A stretch of DNA of 64,000 nt from Streptomyces sp. NRRL S-646 (GTDB lineage: Bacteria; Actinomycetota; Actinomycetes; Streptomycetales; Streptomycetaceae): the NCBI RefSeq assembly GCF_000720765.1, contig NZ_JODC01000003.1, positions 62,001 through 126,000 on the forward strand, read 5' to 3'. Below the pieces are notes generated by a model that searched no databases, was not told the DNA's origin, and saw nothing but the letters and a program-made list of their open reading frames with translations. The position numbers were made by a program, and so were the translations under genes. Shown here in pieces: positions 40,163 to 48,142 of the stretch (position 1 is its first letter; each line of letters opens with the position of its first letter).

Positions 40163-40992
40163 GGTGTGAAGTCCTCCGCGAGTAGCCGATCGATAAAGGC
40201 CAGGGACGCTTCCGGGGACATGGCTGCGGCCCTGGCCAGATCGTAAGACTTGGCGACGCTCGCGACTACGGTCGGATCCTCGATCAACTGCCCGGTGTGG
40301 GCGGTCTCCGTGTAGGCGGCGGACGGTTCCTCGGCGAAGGTCATGACCCTCATCGGGCCGTACATGAGGGGAGTCATCCCGGCCGAGAAGGGCAGGATCT
40401 GGATGACTGCCTGATGGGTCCGGGAGACGTCGGCGATGTGTTCCAGTTGTTCGCGCATCACGTCGGTTCCGCCGACCTGAGTGCGCAGCACGGCCTCGTG
40501 AATGACGAACCACAGCTCAGGTTCCAGGGGGTTCTTGAGCAGAGCCCGAGCCCGCTCCTGCCGTGCGCCGACGATCTGCTCGATCTCCTGCTCGTCCACC
40601 AGGGGCCGGAGCGAACGGATGAAGGCCCGCGTGAAGACGGGGGTCTGCAGAAGCCCCGGCACGACGGTGGTGGCGAAATCGCAGATGGCCAGGGCCCGTT
40701 GCTCCAGCTCGGCTGCGGCCGCGAAATAACCCGCGAACTTGGACGCATTGAGAACGGCCCCGCACAGCCTCCGGAAGAACCCATCGGTCTTCAGGACGGA
40801 GTCGATCTGCTCGGACATGTCCAACTGCGGGCTGCGGGCGGCCATTTCCAGGTACCCGATGTACGCCCCCGAGCAGAACACGAGGTCTCCGAGCCCGGAC
40901 TGCGACAGCCCCGCGTCCTCACGTCGCCGCCGGAGCTCGGCGCCGTAGAACTCCTTCATGGAGGCGGGGTCCAGATTCTTCGGCTGAGGCAT
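40159..40992 (-). CDS. XRE-family regulator with DUF5753 domain
   Basis: A 277-residue regulator. The helix-turn-helix (residues about 15-70) is GAELRRRREDAGLSQSGLGD, then FCSGAYIGYLEMAARSPQ. The DUF5753 domain occupies the rest (FATTVVPGLLQTPVFTRAF, WFVIHEAVLRTQVGG, IQILPFSAG). It is the partner of the DUF397 gene immediately downstream (four-base overlap). Streptomyces carries many such pairs, for example the whiJ/abaA-like systems, which act in development. The start is the ATG at 40992; upstream frame extension lacks homology. Confidence 0.93.
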   Translation of the reverse strand: MPQPKNLDPASMKEFYGAELRRRREDAGLSQSGLGDLVFCSGAYIGYLEMAARSPQLDMSEQIDSVLKTDGFFRRLCGAVLNASKFAGYFAAAAELEQRALAICDFATTVVPGLLQTPVFTRAFIRSLRPLVDEQEIEQIVGARQERARALLKNPLEPELWFVIHEAVLRTQVGGTDVMREQLEHIADVSRTHQAVIQILPFSAGMTPLMYGPMRVMTFAEEPSAAYTETAHTGQLIEDPTVVASVAKSYDLARAAAMSPEASLAFIDRLLAEDFTP

Positions 40993-41126
40993 CCTTCGAG
41001 GATAGGCACGCTTCGGAGCCGGTCGGGCACGGACGGTGAAATTCACCAGGCGCCCGCCTACCCGGCCTCCGTCATACGCCGGGTCAGGTCGGGCAGGAGA
41101 CCGGACCGCCGGCCCTGGCGGCATCC

Positions 41127-41834
41127 GTGAACACCATGGCCGACGCTCTCGGCGCCCGGCTGGAGGCCGAGCGACGGGTGACCGCCGACATCGCGCACGA
41201 ACTGCGCACACCGGTCGCGGCCATGATGACCGCGACCGGCCTGCTCCCGGCCGGCCCGGCCGTCGACCTGGTGACGGGCGGGGTGCACAAGCTGCGCGGC
41301 CTCGTCGAGGACGTCCTGGAGGTCGCCCGACTCGACGCCGACGCGGTGCCGGTGGAGACCGAAACCCGGCAGGTCAGCGCGATGGCCCGGCGTGCGGTCG
41401 CCGGGCTCGACGGGGCGGAGGGCATGGTCGAGGTACGGATCGTCACGGACGCGCTCGCGGAGACCGATCCGCGGCGCGTGGAGCGGATGCTCACCAACCT
41501 GGTCGCCAACGCGCTTCGTCATGGTGCCCCGCCGGTGACGGTCGAGGTGGACTTCGAGCGGGGCCGGCACGGCGACGGACCGGTCGTCCGGGTCCGCGAC
41601 CACGGTCCCGGCGTCCCGCCCGGCCTGCTGACCGTCCTCACCACCACCGGTCCGCAGCGATTCCGCACCGGCGGCGGGTCCGCGGGAACGGGCCTCGGCC
41701 TGACCATCGCCGCTGGACAGGCCCGGCTGCTCAGCGCCCCTCTCACCTTCCGCAACCATCCCGACGGGGGGCGCGGAGGCGCCCCTGCACCTCATCGGAG
41801 GCGGCTGCGCCGGCACCTGAGGACGGCAGGGTGA
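41127..41834 (+). pseudogene. Truncated sensor histidine kinase
   Basis: A 235-residue frame that starts within the HAMP segment (SVNTMADALGARLEAERRV), followed by the H-box His24 (DIAHELRTPVAAM), N-box (LVANALRHGA), G1 (VRDHGPGVPPG) and G2 (GTGLGLTIAAGQARLL). The membrane sensor part is absent: in-frame sequence before the GTG has only a few kinase-like residues (LAA). Near 41770 a one-base insertion in a G run shifts the end; in the other frame it would read DGGAEAPLHLIGG and stop. It is closely related to the kinase at 21439-22686 (shared GPQRFRTGG). No response regulator is near. It is most likely a decayed paralogue. Confidence 0.7.
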
Positions 41835-41845
41835 CCGGCGTCGGC

Positions 41846-42391
41846 CTACTTCTCCATGTTCCGGTTCAACTCCCCCAGCAGCCGCGCCAGTTCCGCCACC
41901 TCGCGCCGGTCCCAGTGGGCCAGCTGGCTGACGTAGCGCGCCCGCCGGGCGTCACGGACCTTGCTCACCCGGCGGTGCCCCTCCTCGGTGAGACGGACCA
42001 GCCAGGCCCGACCGTCCGCCGGGTCGGGTTCGCGGGCCACCAGGCCCAGGTCCTCCAGGGCGCGCAGCTGGCGGGACATGGTGGCCTTGCCCACGCCGAT
42101 GTACGCGGCGAGCTCGGTGGCGCGCAGGCGGTCGTGCTCGTCGAGGCGTACGAGGAGGCCGTACGCGGCGGACTCCAGGTCGGGGTGGACCTCGCGGGCC
42201 ATCTCGCCCTGGCTGGCCCGGGCGCGCCGCAGCAGAACCGTCAGTTCGCGCTCCAGGGACAGGTACTCCTGGTCCGCGCCACTCGGTGACGTCTGAGCCG
42301 GAAGTCGGCGCTCGTCCCGGTTTCCGCCTTCGTGCACGTCAGCCCCTGCCTCGGTTTCCCGATCCTGAAAGTTTCCGCCAGACCCCGTCAT
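41846..42391 (-). CDS. MarR-family transcriptional regulator
   Basis: A 181-residue MarR protein with a 35-residue disordered start. The winged helix reads LRATELAAYIGVGKATMSRQ, then RALEDLGLVAREPDPADGRAW (the DGRAW wing is a MarR hallmark) and ends with LAHWDRREVAELARLLGELNR. Divergent from the GH25 lysozyme gene across 181 bp, which it may control. The start at 42391 is chosen because upstream sequence in this frame has no homology. Confidence 0.9.
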   Translation of the reverse strand: MTGSGGNFQDRETEAGADVHEGGNRDERRLPAQTSPSGADQEYLSLERELTVLLRRARASQGEMAREVHPDLESAAYGLLVRLDEHDRLRATELAAYIGVGKATMSRQLRALEDLGLVAREPDPADGRAWLVRLTEEGHRRVSKVRDARRARYVSQLAHWDRREVAELARLLGELNRNMEK

Positions 42392-42572
42392 TGCCGCAGC
42401 TCCACAAGTATTTCGCAGGGCTAGACCAACGGCAGCCTCCGGGCCCCCTTCCCACCCGCTCTTCGACGTGCGTAGCTTCCTTACCAGGCAATGACCGGCT
42501 TGCCCACGCCGGCGGCACCTCGGCACTTCAGCGCTTCCTCACCGAGCATCACCGAGCCTTCGGAGGCACGCT

Positions 42573-43397
42573 ATGCCCGTGCACAGACCCGGATCGGTTC
42601 GCCCCCGGCGCCTCTTCCGCGCCGGACTCCTGCTCGCCGCCCTCTCCCTCGCCCTGCCCTTCGCCGTCCCGGCCTCCGCCGCTGACGGGCCCGCCCGCGG
42701 CTCTGCCCACATGGGCATGGGCGTCCTCGCCCACGACGGCCGGCGCGGCACCCCTTCCCCCACCGCCGTCACCCAGACGGAGGGTGTCGACGTCTCCGCC
42801 CACCAGGGCAACGTCGCCTGGTCGACCCTGTGGAGCAGCGGGGTCAAGTGGGCCTACACGAAGGCGACCGAAGGCACGTACTACACGAACCCGTACTTCG
42901 CCCAGCAGTACAACGGCTCGTACAACGTCGGCATGATCCGCGGCGCGTACCACTTCGCCACCCCCGACACCACCAGCGGCGCGACCCAGGCGAACTACTT
43001 CGTCGACCACGGCGGCGGCTGGTCCAAGGACGGCAAGACCCTGCCCGGCACCCTCGACATCGAGTGGAACCCGTACGGCGCCGAGTGCTACGGCAAGTCG
43101 GCGAGCGCGATGGTCGGCTGGATCGCCGACTTCCTGAACACGTACAAGGCGCGCACGGGGCGGGACGCCGTGATCTACACGGCGACGAGCTGGTGGAGCG
43201 ACTGCACGGGGAACTACGCGGGATTCGCCTCGGCCCACCCGTTGTGGATCGCGCGGTACGCGTCGGACGCCGGGACGCTGCCGGCGGGCTGGGGCTACTA
43301 CACGATGTGGCAGTACACGTCGTCCGGCCCGACCGTCGGGGACCACGACAGGTTCAACGGAGCGCTGGATCGGGTGCAGGCCTTGGCCAACGGCTAG
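42573..43397 (+). CDS. Secreted GH25 lysozyme (cellosyl/Lyz-type muramidase)
   Basis: A 274-residue exported lysozyme. A twin-Arg/Sec-like signal peptide (about 1-37, ending ASA) is followed by a GH25 domain: Asp73 in EGVDVSAHQGNV, KATEGTYYTNPYFA, GAYHFATPD, and the catalytic Asp162/Glu164 in GTLDIEWNPYG, ending in LWIARYASD and WQYTSSGPTVG-DHDRFNG. These enzymes cleave the MurNAc-GlcNAc bond of peptidoglycan. GGAGG at 42561-42565 precedes the ATG at 42573. The last 43 bases of the gene are the first of three tandem copies (43355-43587). Confidence 0.95.
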   Translation: MPVHRPGSVRPRRLFRAGLLLAALSLALPFAVPASAADGPARGSAHMGMGVLAHDGRRGTPSPTAVTQTEGVDVSAHQGNVAWSTLWSSGVKWAYTKATEGTYYTNPYFAQQYNGSYNVGMIRGAYHFATPDTTSGATQANYFVDHGGGWSKDGKTLPGTLDIEWNPYGAECYGKSASAMVGWIADFLNTYKARTGRDAVIYTATSWWSDCTGNYAGFASAHPLWIARYASDAGTLPAGWGYYTMWQYTSSGPTVGDHDRFNGALDRVQALANG

Positions 43398-43587
43398 CAC
43401 CACCCCCCCCCCCGGCCGGGGGTCCGGGGGTCGCCCCCCGGGACATGCAGCAACGGAGCGCTGGATCGGGTGCAGGCCTTGGCCAACGGCTAGCACCACC
43501 CCGCCCCGGCCGCGGGTCCGGGAGTCGCCCCCCGGGACATGCAGCAACGGAGCGCTGGATCGAGTGCAGGCACTGGCCAACGGCTGA
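43355..43587 (+). repeat. Three tandem copies of the lysozyme 3' end
   Basis: The segment beginning CAACGGAGCGCTGGATCG and running through the end of the coding sequence is present at 43355, 43451 and 43545, with spacings of 96 and 94 bp. The first copy contains the real stop (TAG 43395-43397); the later copies carry the same codons and stop but no start. Units one and two also contain a C-run followed by a GGTCCGGG..CCCCCCGGGACATG stretch. The third copy differs by a few substitutions (CGAGTGCAGGCACTG) and ends with TGA. It is a local duplication, not separate genes. Confidence 0.9.
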
Positions 43588-43610
43588 CCCTCAGCACGTA
43601 GGTACGGCGA

Positions 43611-43642
43611 AGGCCCGGGCCTCCCTCACGGGACCCGGGCCT
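43611..43642. terminator. Bidirectional terminator between lysozyme and lon
   Basis: A perfect 9-bp stem: AGGCCCGGG (43611-43619) with CCCGGGCCT (43634-43642), loop of 14 bases, lying between two convergent genes. Confidence 0.7.
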
Positions 43643-43662
43643 CCCCTATCCGATGGCGTCCG

Positions 43663-46077
43663 TCACGCCGCCACCGGAACCTCCGGCTTCGCGTCGCTCG
43701 TGGCGGGCGCGAGGGCCAGTTCCAGGACCTGGCGGACGTCGGTCACGGCGTGGACGTCGAGCTTGTCCAGCACCTCCGCGGGGACGTCGTCCAGGTCGGC
43801 TTCGTTGCGCTTGGGGATGATCACCGTGGTGACGCCCGCCCGGTGTGCGGCGAGCAGCTTCTGCTTCACGCCGCCGATGGGCAGGACACGGCCGGTCAGC
43901 GAGACCTCGCCGGTCATCGCCACGTCCGTGCGGACCAGGCGGCCGGACAGGAGGGACGCCAGGGCCGTCGTCATCGTGACGCCCGCGCTGGGGCCGTCCT
44001 TCGGGACCGCGCCCGCCGGGAAGTGGATGTGCACTCCACGGTCCTTCAGGTCCGCGACCGGCAGCTCCAGTTCGGCGCCGTGGCTGCGCAGGAAGCTCAG
44101 CGCGATCTGCGCCGACTCCTTCATCACGTCACCCAGCTGGCCAGTCAGGGTCAGGCCCGCCGCGCCCGTCTCCGGGTCGGCCAGGGACGCCTCCACGAAG
44201 AGGACGTCGCCGCCCGCGCCGGTGACCGCGAGACCCGTCGCCACGCCCGGGACCGCCGTACGGCGCTCCGCCGGGTCCTGGGCGGACTCGGGCACGTGGT
44301 GCGGCCGTCCGATCAGGTCGCGCAGGTCGCCGTCCGTGATGGTGAACGGCAGCTCCCGGTCGCCCAGTTCGTGCTGCGCCGCGACCTTGCGGAGCAGCCG
44401 GGCGATCGAGCGTTCCAGGGTGCGGACGCCCGCCTCGCGCGTGTACTCGCCGGCGAGCTTGCGCAGCGCGCCCTCGTCGACAGCGACCTCGTCGGACTGC
44501 AGTCCCGCGCGCTCCAGCTGACGCGGCAGCAGGTGGTCGCGGGCGATGACGACCTTCTCGTCCTCGGTGTAGCCGTCCAGGCGGACCAGCTCCATACGGT
44601 CGAGCAGGGCCTCCGGGATGGCCTCCAGGACGTTCGCCGTGGCGAGGAAGACGACGTCGCTCAGGTCGAGTTCGACCTCCAGGTAGTGGTCGCGGAAGGT
44701 GTGGTTCTGCGCCGGGTCCAGGACCTCGAGGAGGGCGGCCGCGGGGTCGCCGCGGAAGTCCGAGCCCACCTTGTCGATCTCGTCCAGCAGGACGACCGGG
44801 TTCATCGAACCGGCCTCCTTGATGGCGCGGACGACACGGCCGGGCAGGGCACCGACGTACGTACGGCGGTGGCCGCGGATCTCGGCCTCGTCACGGACGC
44901 CGCCGAGGGCGACGCGGACGAACTTGCGGCCCATGGCGTGCGCGACGGACTCCCCGAGGGAGGTCTTGCCGACACCGGGCGGGCCGACGAGAGCCAGTAC
45001 GGCACCGCCGCGCCGGCCGCCCACGACACCGAGGCCGCGCTCGCTGCGGCGCTTGCGCACTGCCAGGTACTCGGTGATGCGCTCCTTCACGTCCTCCAGG
45101 CCGGCGTGCTCGGCGTCGAGGATCGCCTTGGCGCCCTGGATGTCGTACGCGTCCTCGGTGCGCTCGTTCCAGGGGAGTTCGAGGACGGTGTCCAGCCAGG
45201 TGCGGATCCAGGAGCCCTCGGGGGACTGGTCGCTGGACCGCTCCAGCTTGTCGACCTCCTTGAGCGCCGCCTCGCGCACCTTCTCCGGCAGGTCGGCGGC
45301 CTCCACGCGGGCGCGGTAGTCGTCGGACTCCTCGCCGTCCTGCTCGCCGTTGAGCTCACGCAGTTCCTTGCGTACGGCTTCGAGCTGACGGCGCAGCAGG
45401 AACTCCCGCTGCTGTTTGTCGACGCCCTCCTGGACGTCCTTGGCGATGGTCTCGGCGACATCCTGCTCGGCGAGGTGGTCGCGCAGGTGCTGGGTGGCGA
45501 GCTTGAGGCGGGCGACCGGGTCGGCGGTCTCCAGCAGCTCGATCTTCTGATCGGTGGTCAGGAAGGGCGAGTAACCGGAGTTGTCGGCCAGGGCGGAGAC
45601 ATCGTCGATGGCCTGCACCCGGTCGACCACCTGCCAGGCGCCGCGCTTGCGGAGCCAGGCGGTGGCAAGGGCCTTGTACTCCTTGACCAGTTCGGTGACG
45701 TGACCGGGCAGCGGCTCGGGCACGCTCTCGTCGATCCTCGTCCCCTCGACCCACAGCGCCGCACCCGGGCCGGTGGTGCCGGCGCCGATGCGCACGCGGC
45801 CGCGGCCGCGGATCAGGGCGCCCGGGTCACCGTCGGCGAGCCGGCCGACCTGCTCGACCGTGCCGAGCACCCCGGTGCCGGGGTATGTGCCGTCGATGCG
45901 TGGCACCAGCAGGACCCTGGGCTTTCCCGGCTCGGAGCGGGCGGCGGCCTGGGCGGCCTCCACCGCGGCGCGTACGTCGGTGTCGTTCAGGTCCAGCGGA
46001 ACCACCATGCCGGGCAGCACGACCTCGTCGTCGAGCGGCAGCACGGGCAGGGTGAGCGGTGTGGACGTCGAAGCCAT
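43663..46077 (-). CDS. lon: Lon ATP-dependent protease
   Basis: An 804-residue LonA protease. The N-terminal substrate-binding domain (PVLPLDDEVVLPGMVVPL) is followed by a coiled coil (about 190-300), the AAA+ module with Walker A GPPGVGKTSLG at about 366-373 and Walker B VVLLDEIDKVG at about 430, and the protease domain with Ser697 (PKDGPSAGVTM) and Lys738 (PIGGVKQKLLAAH), the Ser-Lys dyad. It degrades misfolded and regulatory proteins in the cytoplasm. Upstream is an inverted repeat matching the HspR-binding HAIR element (46099-46119); lon of Streptomyces lividans is known to be HspR-controlled. It faces the lysozyme gene convergently. Confidence 0.97.
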   Translation of the reverse strand: MASTSTPLTLPVLPLDDEVVLPGMVVPLDLNDTDVRAAVEAAQAAARSEPGKPRVLLVPRIDGTYPGTGVLGTVEQVGRLADGDPGALIRGRGRVRIGAGTTGPGAALWVEGTRIDESVPEPLPGHVTELVKEYKALATAWLRKRGAWQVVDRVQAIDDVSALADNSGYSPFLTTDQKIELLETADPVARLKLATQHLRDHLAEQDVAETIAKDVQEGVDKQQREFLLRRQLEAVRKELRELNGEQDGEESDDYRARVEAADLPEKVREAALKEVDKLERSSDQSPEGSWIRTWLDTVLELPWNERTEDAYDIQGAKAILDAEHAGLEDVKERITEYLAVRKRRSERGLGVVGGRRGGAVLALVGPPGVGKTSLGESVAHAMGRKFVRVALGGVRDEAEIRGHRRTYVGALPGRVVRAIKEAGSMNPVVLLDEIDKVGSDFRGDPAAALLEVLDPAQNHTFRDHYLEVELDLSDVVFLATANVLEAIPEALLDRMELVRLDGYTEDEKVVIARDHLLPRQLERAGLQSDEVAVDEGALRKLAGEYTREAGVRTLERSIARLLRKVAAQHELGDRELPFTITDGDLRDLIGRPHHVPESAQDPAERRTAVPGVATGLAVTGAGGDVLFVEASLADPETGAAGLTLTGQLGDVMKESAQIALSFLRSHGAELELPVADLKDRGVHIHFPAGAVPKDGPSAGVTMTTALASLLSGRLVRTDVAMTGEVSLTGRVLPIGGVKQKLLAAHRAGVTTVIIPKRNEADLDDVPAEVLDKLDVHAVTDVRQVLELALAPATSDAKPEVPVAA

Positions 46078-46098
46078 GATCTACCCTCCGGCAGTCAA

Positions 46099-46119
46099 GT
46101 TGAGTTATGCCGACTCAAT
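46099..46119. promoter_or_regulatory. HAIR-type operator (HspR) upstream of lon
   Basis: TTGAGT (46100-46105), seven bases, ACTCAA (46113-46118): a perfect match to the core of the HAIR consensus CTTGAGT-N7-ACTCAAG, 22 bases upstream of the lon ATG. HspR represses chaperone and lon genes until heat shock. Confidence 0.85.
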
Positions 46120-46188
46120 GCGTGGCGCTCCGCGAATGTTCCCGGGGCCCCGTTCGCTGTCAGCGATCACGGCGGTGAAGTGGGCGTT

Positions 46189-46325
46189 GCTGGGGGCTTG
46201 CAGCCCCCAGACCCCCGCTTTCGGCCCTGAAGGGGCCTCGTCCTCAAACGCCGGACGGGCTGAAAGACAAGGCCGGACGGGCTGGAGAAGACAACGCGCG
46301 GCCTGGCTGGAGAGGACAACGCCGG
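46189..46325. repeat. Dispersed Streptomyces intergenic repeat, copy D, with degenerate tandem units
   Basis: Bases 46189-46263 repeat the element at 19128-19196 (GGGGGCTTGCAGCCCCC hairpin, then CGTCCTCAAACGCCGGACGG). After it, [29 protein letters not shown] units repeat two to three times up to about 46325. It fills the gap between lon and the rhomboid-like gene. Confidence 0.75.
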
Positions 46326-46357
46326 GCGAAGCGAAAAGAATCCGCAGGGAGCGGCAG

Positions 46358-47128
46358 CTAGGCGGTCGCCATGGCCGTCCGGTACCAGCGGCGGATCATC
46401 GGCCAGGTCGCGATGCCTATGGCCAGCGAGATCAGATGGCCCCAGTTGGTCATCGGGTCCGTGAACTCGATCAGGTCCTCGACCAGCATGCTGCCGAACA
46501 GGACCAGCACCGGCCAGCGCAGCCAGGGCGTGAGCAGCCCGGCCAGGGCGCCGACGCTGGCGGCGACGCCGAAGCTGATGCCGTAGTCGAGGCGGTGCAG
46601 GGAGCTGTCGGGGAGGTGGCCGACGAGCACGGCCAGGCCCACGGGAACCTCGGTCGCGAGTGTGGCCAGGACATGGCCGAGCAGGAAGACGACTGCGGTG
46701 CGCGCACCGCCTATCCGCCGCTCCAGCGCCGTCAGGACGAGCAGGAAACAGATCGCGTACGGCGACGCGACCCCGCCCGCGATCCACAGCGCGCTGGCGA
46801 GCAGCACCAGCACGGGCGTCTGCACGAGGTGCGCGACGTCCGTGCTGGAGGCCTGGTACAGGGTGACTACGAGGGACGGAGCGGCGTACGTGGCGAACAG
46901 TGAGGTGAGGGCCAGGACCGCCGCGTAGGCGAAGGTGAACGGCGTACCGGTGGGGGTCGGCAGAAGGCGCCAGGGGCGGAGGGTGCGGGCCGCGGGGACG
47001 GGCACCTGCACGGCCGGTCCGACGACGGTGGCCGCGCCACGCTGACGCGGCATACCGTCGAGGAGTTCGGACACGTCGGGAAGGGGCGCGACCGAGGATT
47101 CGTTGTCGGCCGTCGCGATGGGTTCCAC
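46358..47128 (-). CDS. Rhomboid-like membrane protein
   Basis: A 256-residue protein with a 65-residue cytoplasmic start and about six hydrophobic helices. Segments such as HRLDYGISFGVAASVGALAG and MTNWGHLISLAIGIATWPMI resemble rhomboid helices 4 and 6, but the Gly-x-Ser catalytic motif is not clear (YGISFG) and the helix-6 His sits in WGHLISL. It therefore belongs to the rhomboid-like group, and protease activity is uncertain. The GTG at 47128 is chosen for AAGGAG eight bases upstream; an earlier open frame exists. It is transcribed towards lon. Confidence 0.75.
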   Translation of the reverse strand: MEPIATADNESSVAPLPDVSELLDGMPRQRGAATVVGPAVQVPVPAARTLRPWRLLPTPTGTPFTFAYAAVLALTSLFATYAAPSLVVTLYQASSTDVAHLVQTPVLVLLASALWIAGGVASPYAICFLLVLTALERRIGGARTAVVFLLGHVLATLATEVPVGLAVLVGHLPDSSLHRLDYGISFGVAASVGALAGLLTPWLRWPVLVLFGSMLVEDLIEFTDPMTNWGHLISLAIGIATWPMIRRWYRTAMATA

Positions 47129-47274
47129 GTTGCGGCGCTCCTTCCGTTGCGCCCCACCCTTCGCAACCACAGGGGTCCCTGTCTGTGACCGACGCCACGC
47201 GAGAGGCGATTCACAGCAACCTCTCATGCTTTTCCTGCATCAGAGGACAACCCCCGCTTCCTGAATGGGTTTCC

Positions 47275-47691
47275 TCACGGCCTCAGCAGGTCGACCTCCC
47301 TCGCGTGCGCCGCCCGTGTCGCCGGGTCCCAGTCGCCGGTGCAGTAGACGGACGCCTCGCTGATGGCGCCGTCGCGGATGTCGGCGCGCATCAGCTCCCT
47401 GCAGTACCAGGTGCCGCCCTGCTCGTCCTCCCACTGCTCCTCGAACTCGAGGACGAGGCCGGTGGGCGTGGCGTCGACGCGGTGGCGCGGCACGGTGCCG
47501 AGGAAGGGGTGACTGCGGCGGCGGGCGGCGACGAGCTCGTCGCGGCCGGAGGCCTGCAGCCGCCACTGAGGGACTGTCAGGTCGAGGAACACGTCGTCCG
47601 TGAACAGCCCCTCCGGGGCCGTGTTGGTCTCCAGGAATCGCACGAAGAGGTCGGCGAGCTCCTTCACACGGGTGCCGCTGTCGGTGGTCAT
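47275..47691 (-). CDS. NTF2-like/SnoaL-type protein
   Basis: A 138-residue protein with an NTF2-like alpha+beta fold: FVRFLETNTAPEGLFTDDVF, then RDELVAARRRSHPFLGTVPR, then LVLEFEEQWEDEQGGTWYCR and LMRADIRDGAISEASVYCTG. Such proteins are small isomerases, hydrolases or ligand binders; the substrate is unknown. It is coupled to the upstream cupin gene by an ATGA overlap and forms an operon with it, downstream of the large ATPase regulator. Confidence 0.82.
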   Translation of the reverse strand: MTTDSGTRVKELADLFVRFLETNTAPEGLFTDDVFLDLTVPQWRLQASGRDELVAARRRSHPFLGTVPRHRVDATPTGLVLEFEEQWEDEQGGTWYCRELMRADIRDGAISEASVYCTGDWDPATRAAHAREVDLLRP

Positions 47692-48062
47692 GACTGCGCT
47701 CCCGCGAGGTTGCGGCCGACGACCTCCATCGTGCGGTTCAGCTCCGCGGTGGGGCTGAACTCGACGATCTCGGTGCCGGCGAAGATCAGGGGGAGATGGC
47801 CGGGGGCGCCGTAGTAGGCGTCGCCGGCGTGGAAGACCTCGTCGTGGTCGGCGTACCGGAACACGATCCGGCCGGAGACGACCTGGCCCCAGTGCGGGCA
47901 CTGGCAGCGGTCGTCGGGCAGGCCCCGGAAGAGCGGGGCGGGGTCCATGTCCTCCTTCATCGACTCGTACGAGACGGTGTACGGGCCGAGCTGGGCGTAG
48001 CGCCCCTCGATGACGGGCTCGTCGACCTTGAGTTCGGCCTCGGCCTTGGTGGTGCGTGGCAT
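47688..48062 (-). CDS. Cupin-like small protein
   Basis: A 124-residue beta-barrel protein of the cupin fold: CPHWGQVVSGRIVFRYADHD, then VFHAGDAYYGAPGHLPLIFA and TEIVEFSPTAELNRTM. Only some of the metal-ligand His/Glu positions are present (CPHW, GHLP), so it may bind a ligand without metal. It overlaps the NTF2-like gene by four bases; the ATPase-regulator gene ends 80 bp upstream on the same strand, so all three could be co-expressed. Confidence 0.75.
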   Translation of the reverse strand: MPRTTKAEAELKVDEPVIEGRYAQLGPYTVSYESMKEDMDPAPLFRGLPDDRCQCPHWGQVVSGRIVFRYADHDEVFHAGDAYYGAPGHLPLIFAGTEIVEFSPTAELNRTMEVVGRNLAGAQS

Positions 48063-48142
48063 GGTGTCCTGCCTTCCGTGGGTGCTTTCGGGTGCTTCAC
48101 CCAGGAGGCGTGAGATCGGACATCACGGTGTGGGACGGGGCC

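Noticed and set aside
43451..43587. Two small genes behind the lysozyme gene
   Set aside because: These are repeat copies of the lysozyme 3' end without start codons.
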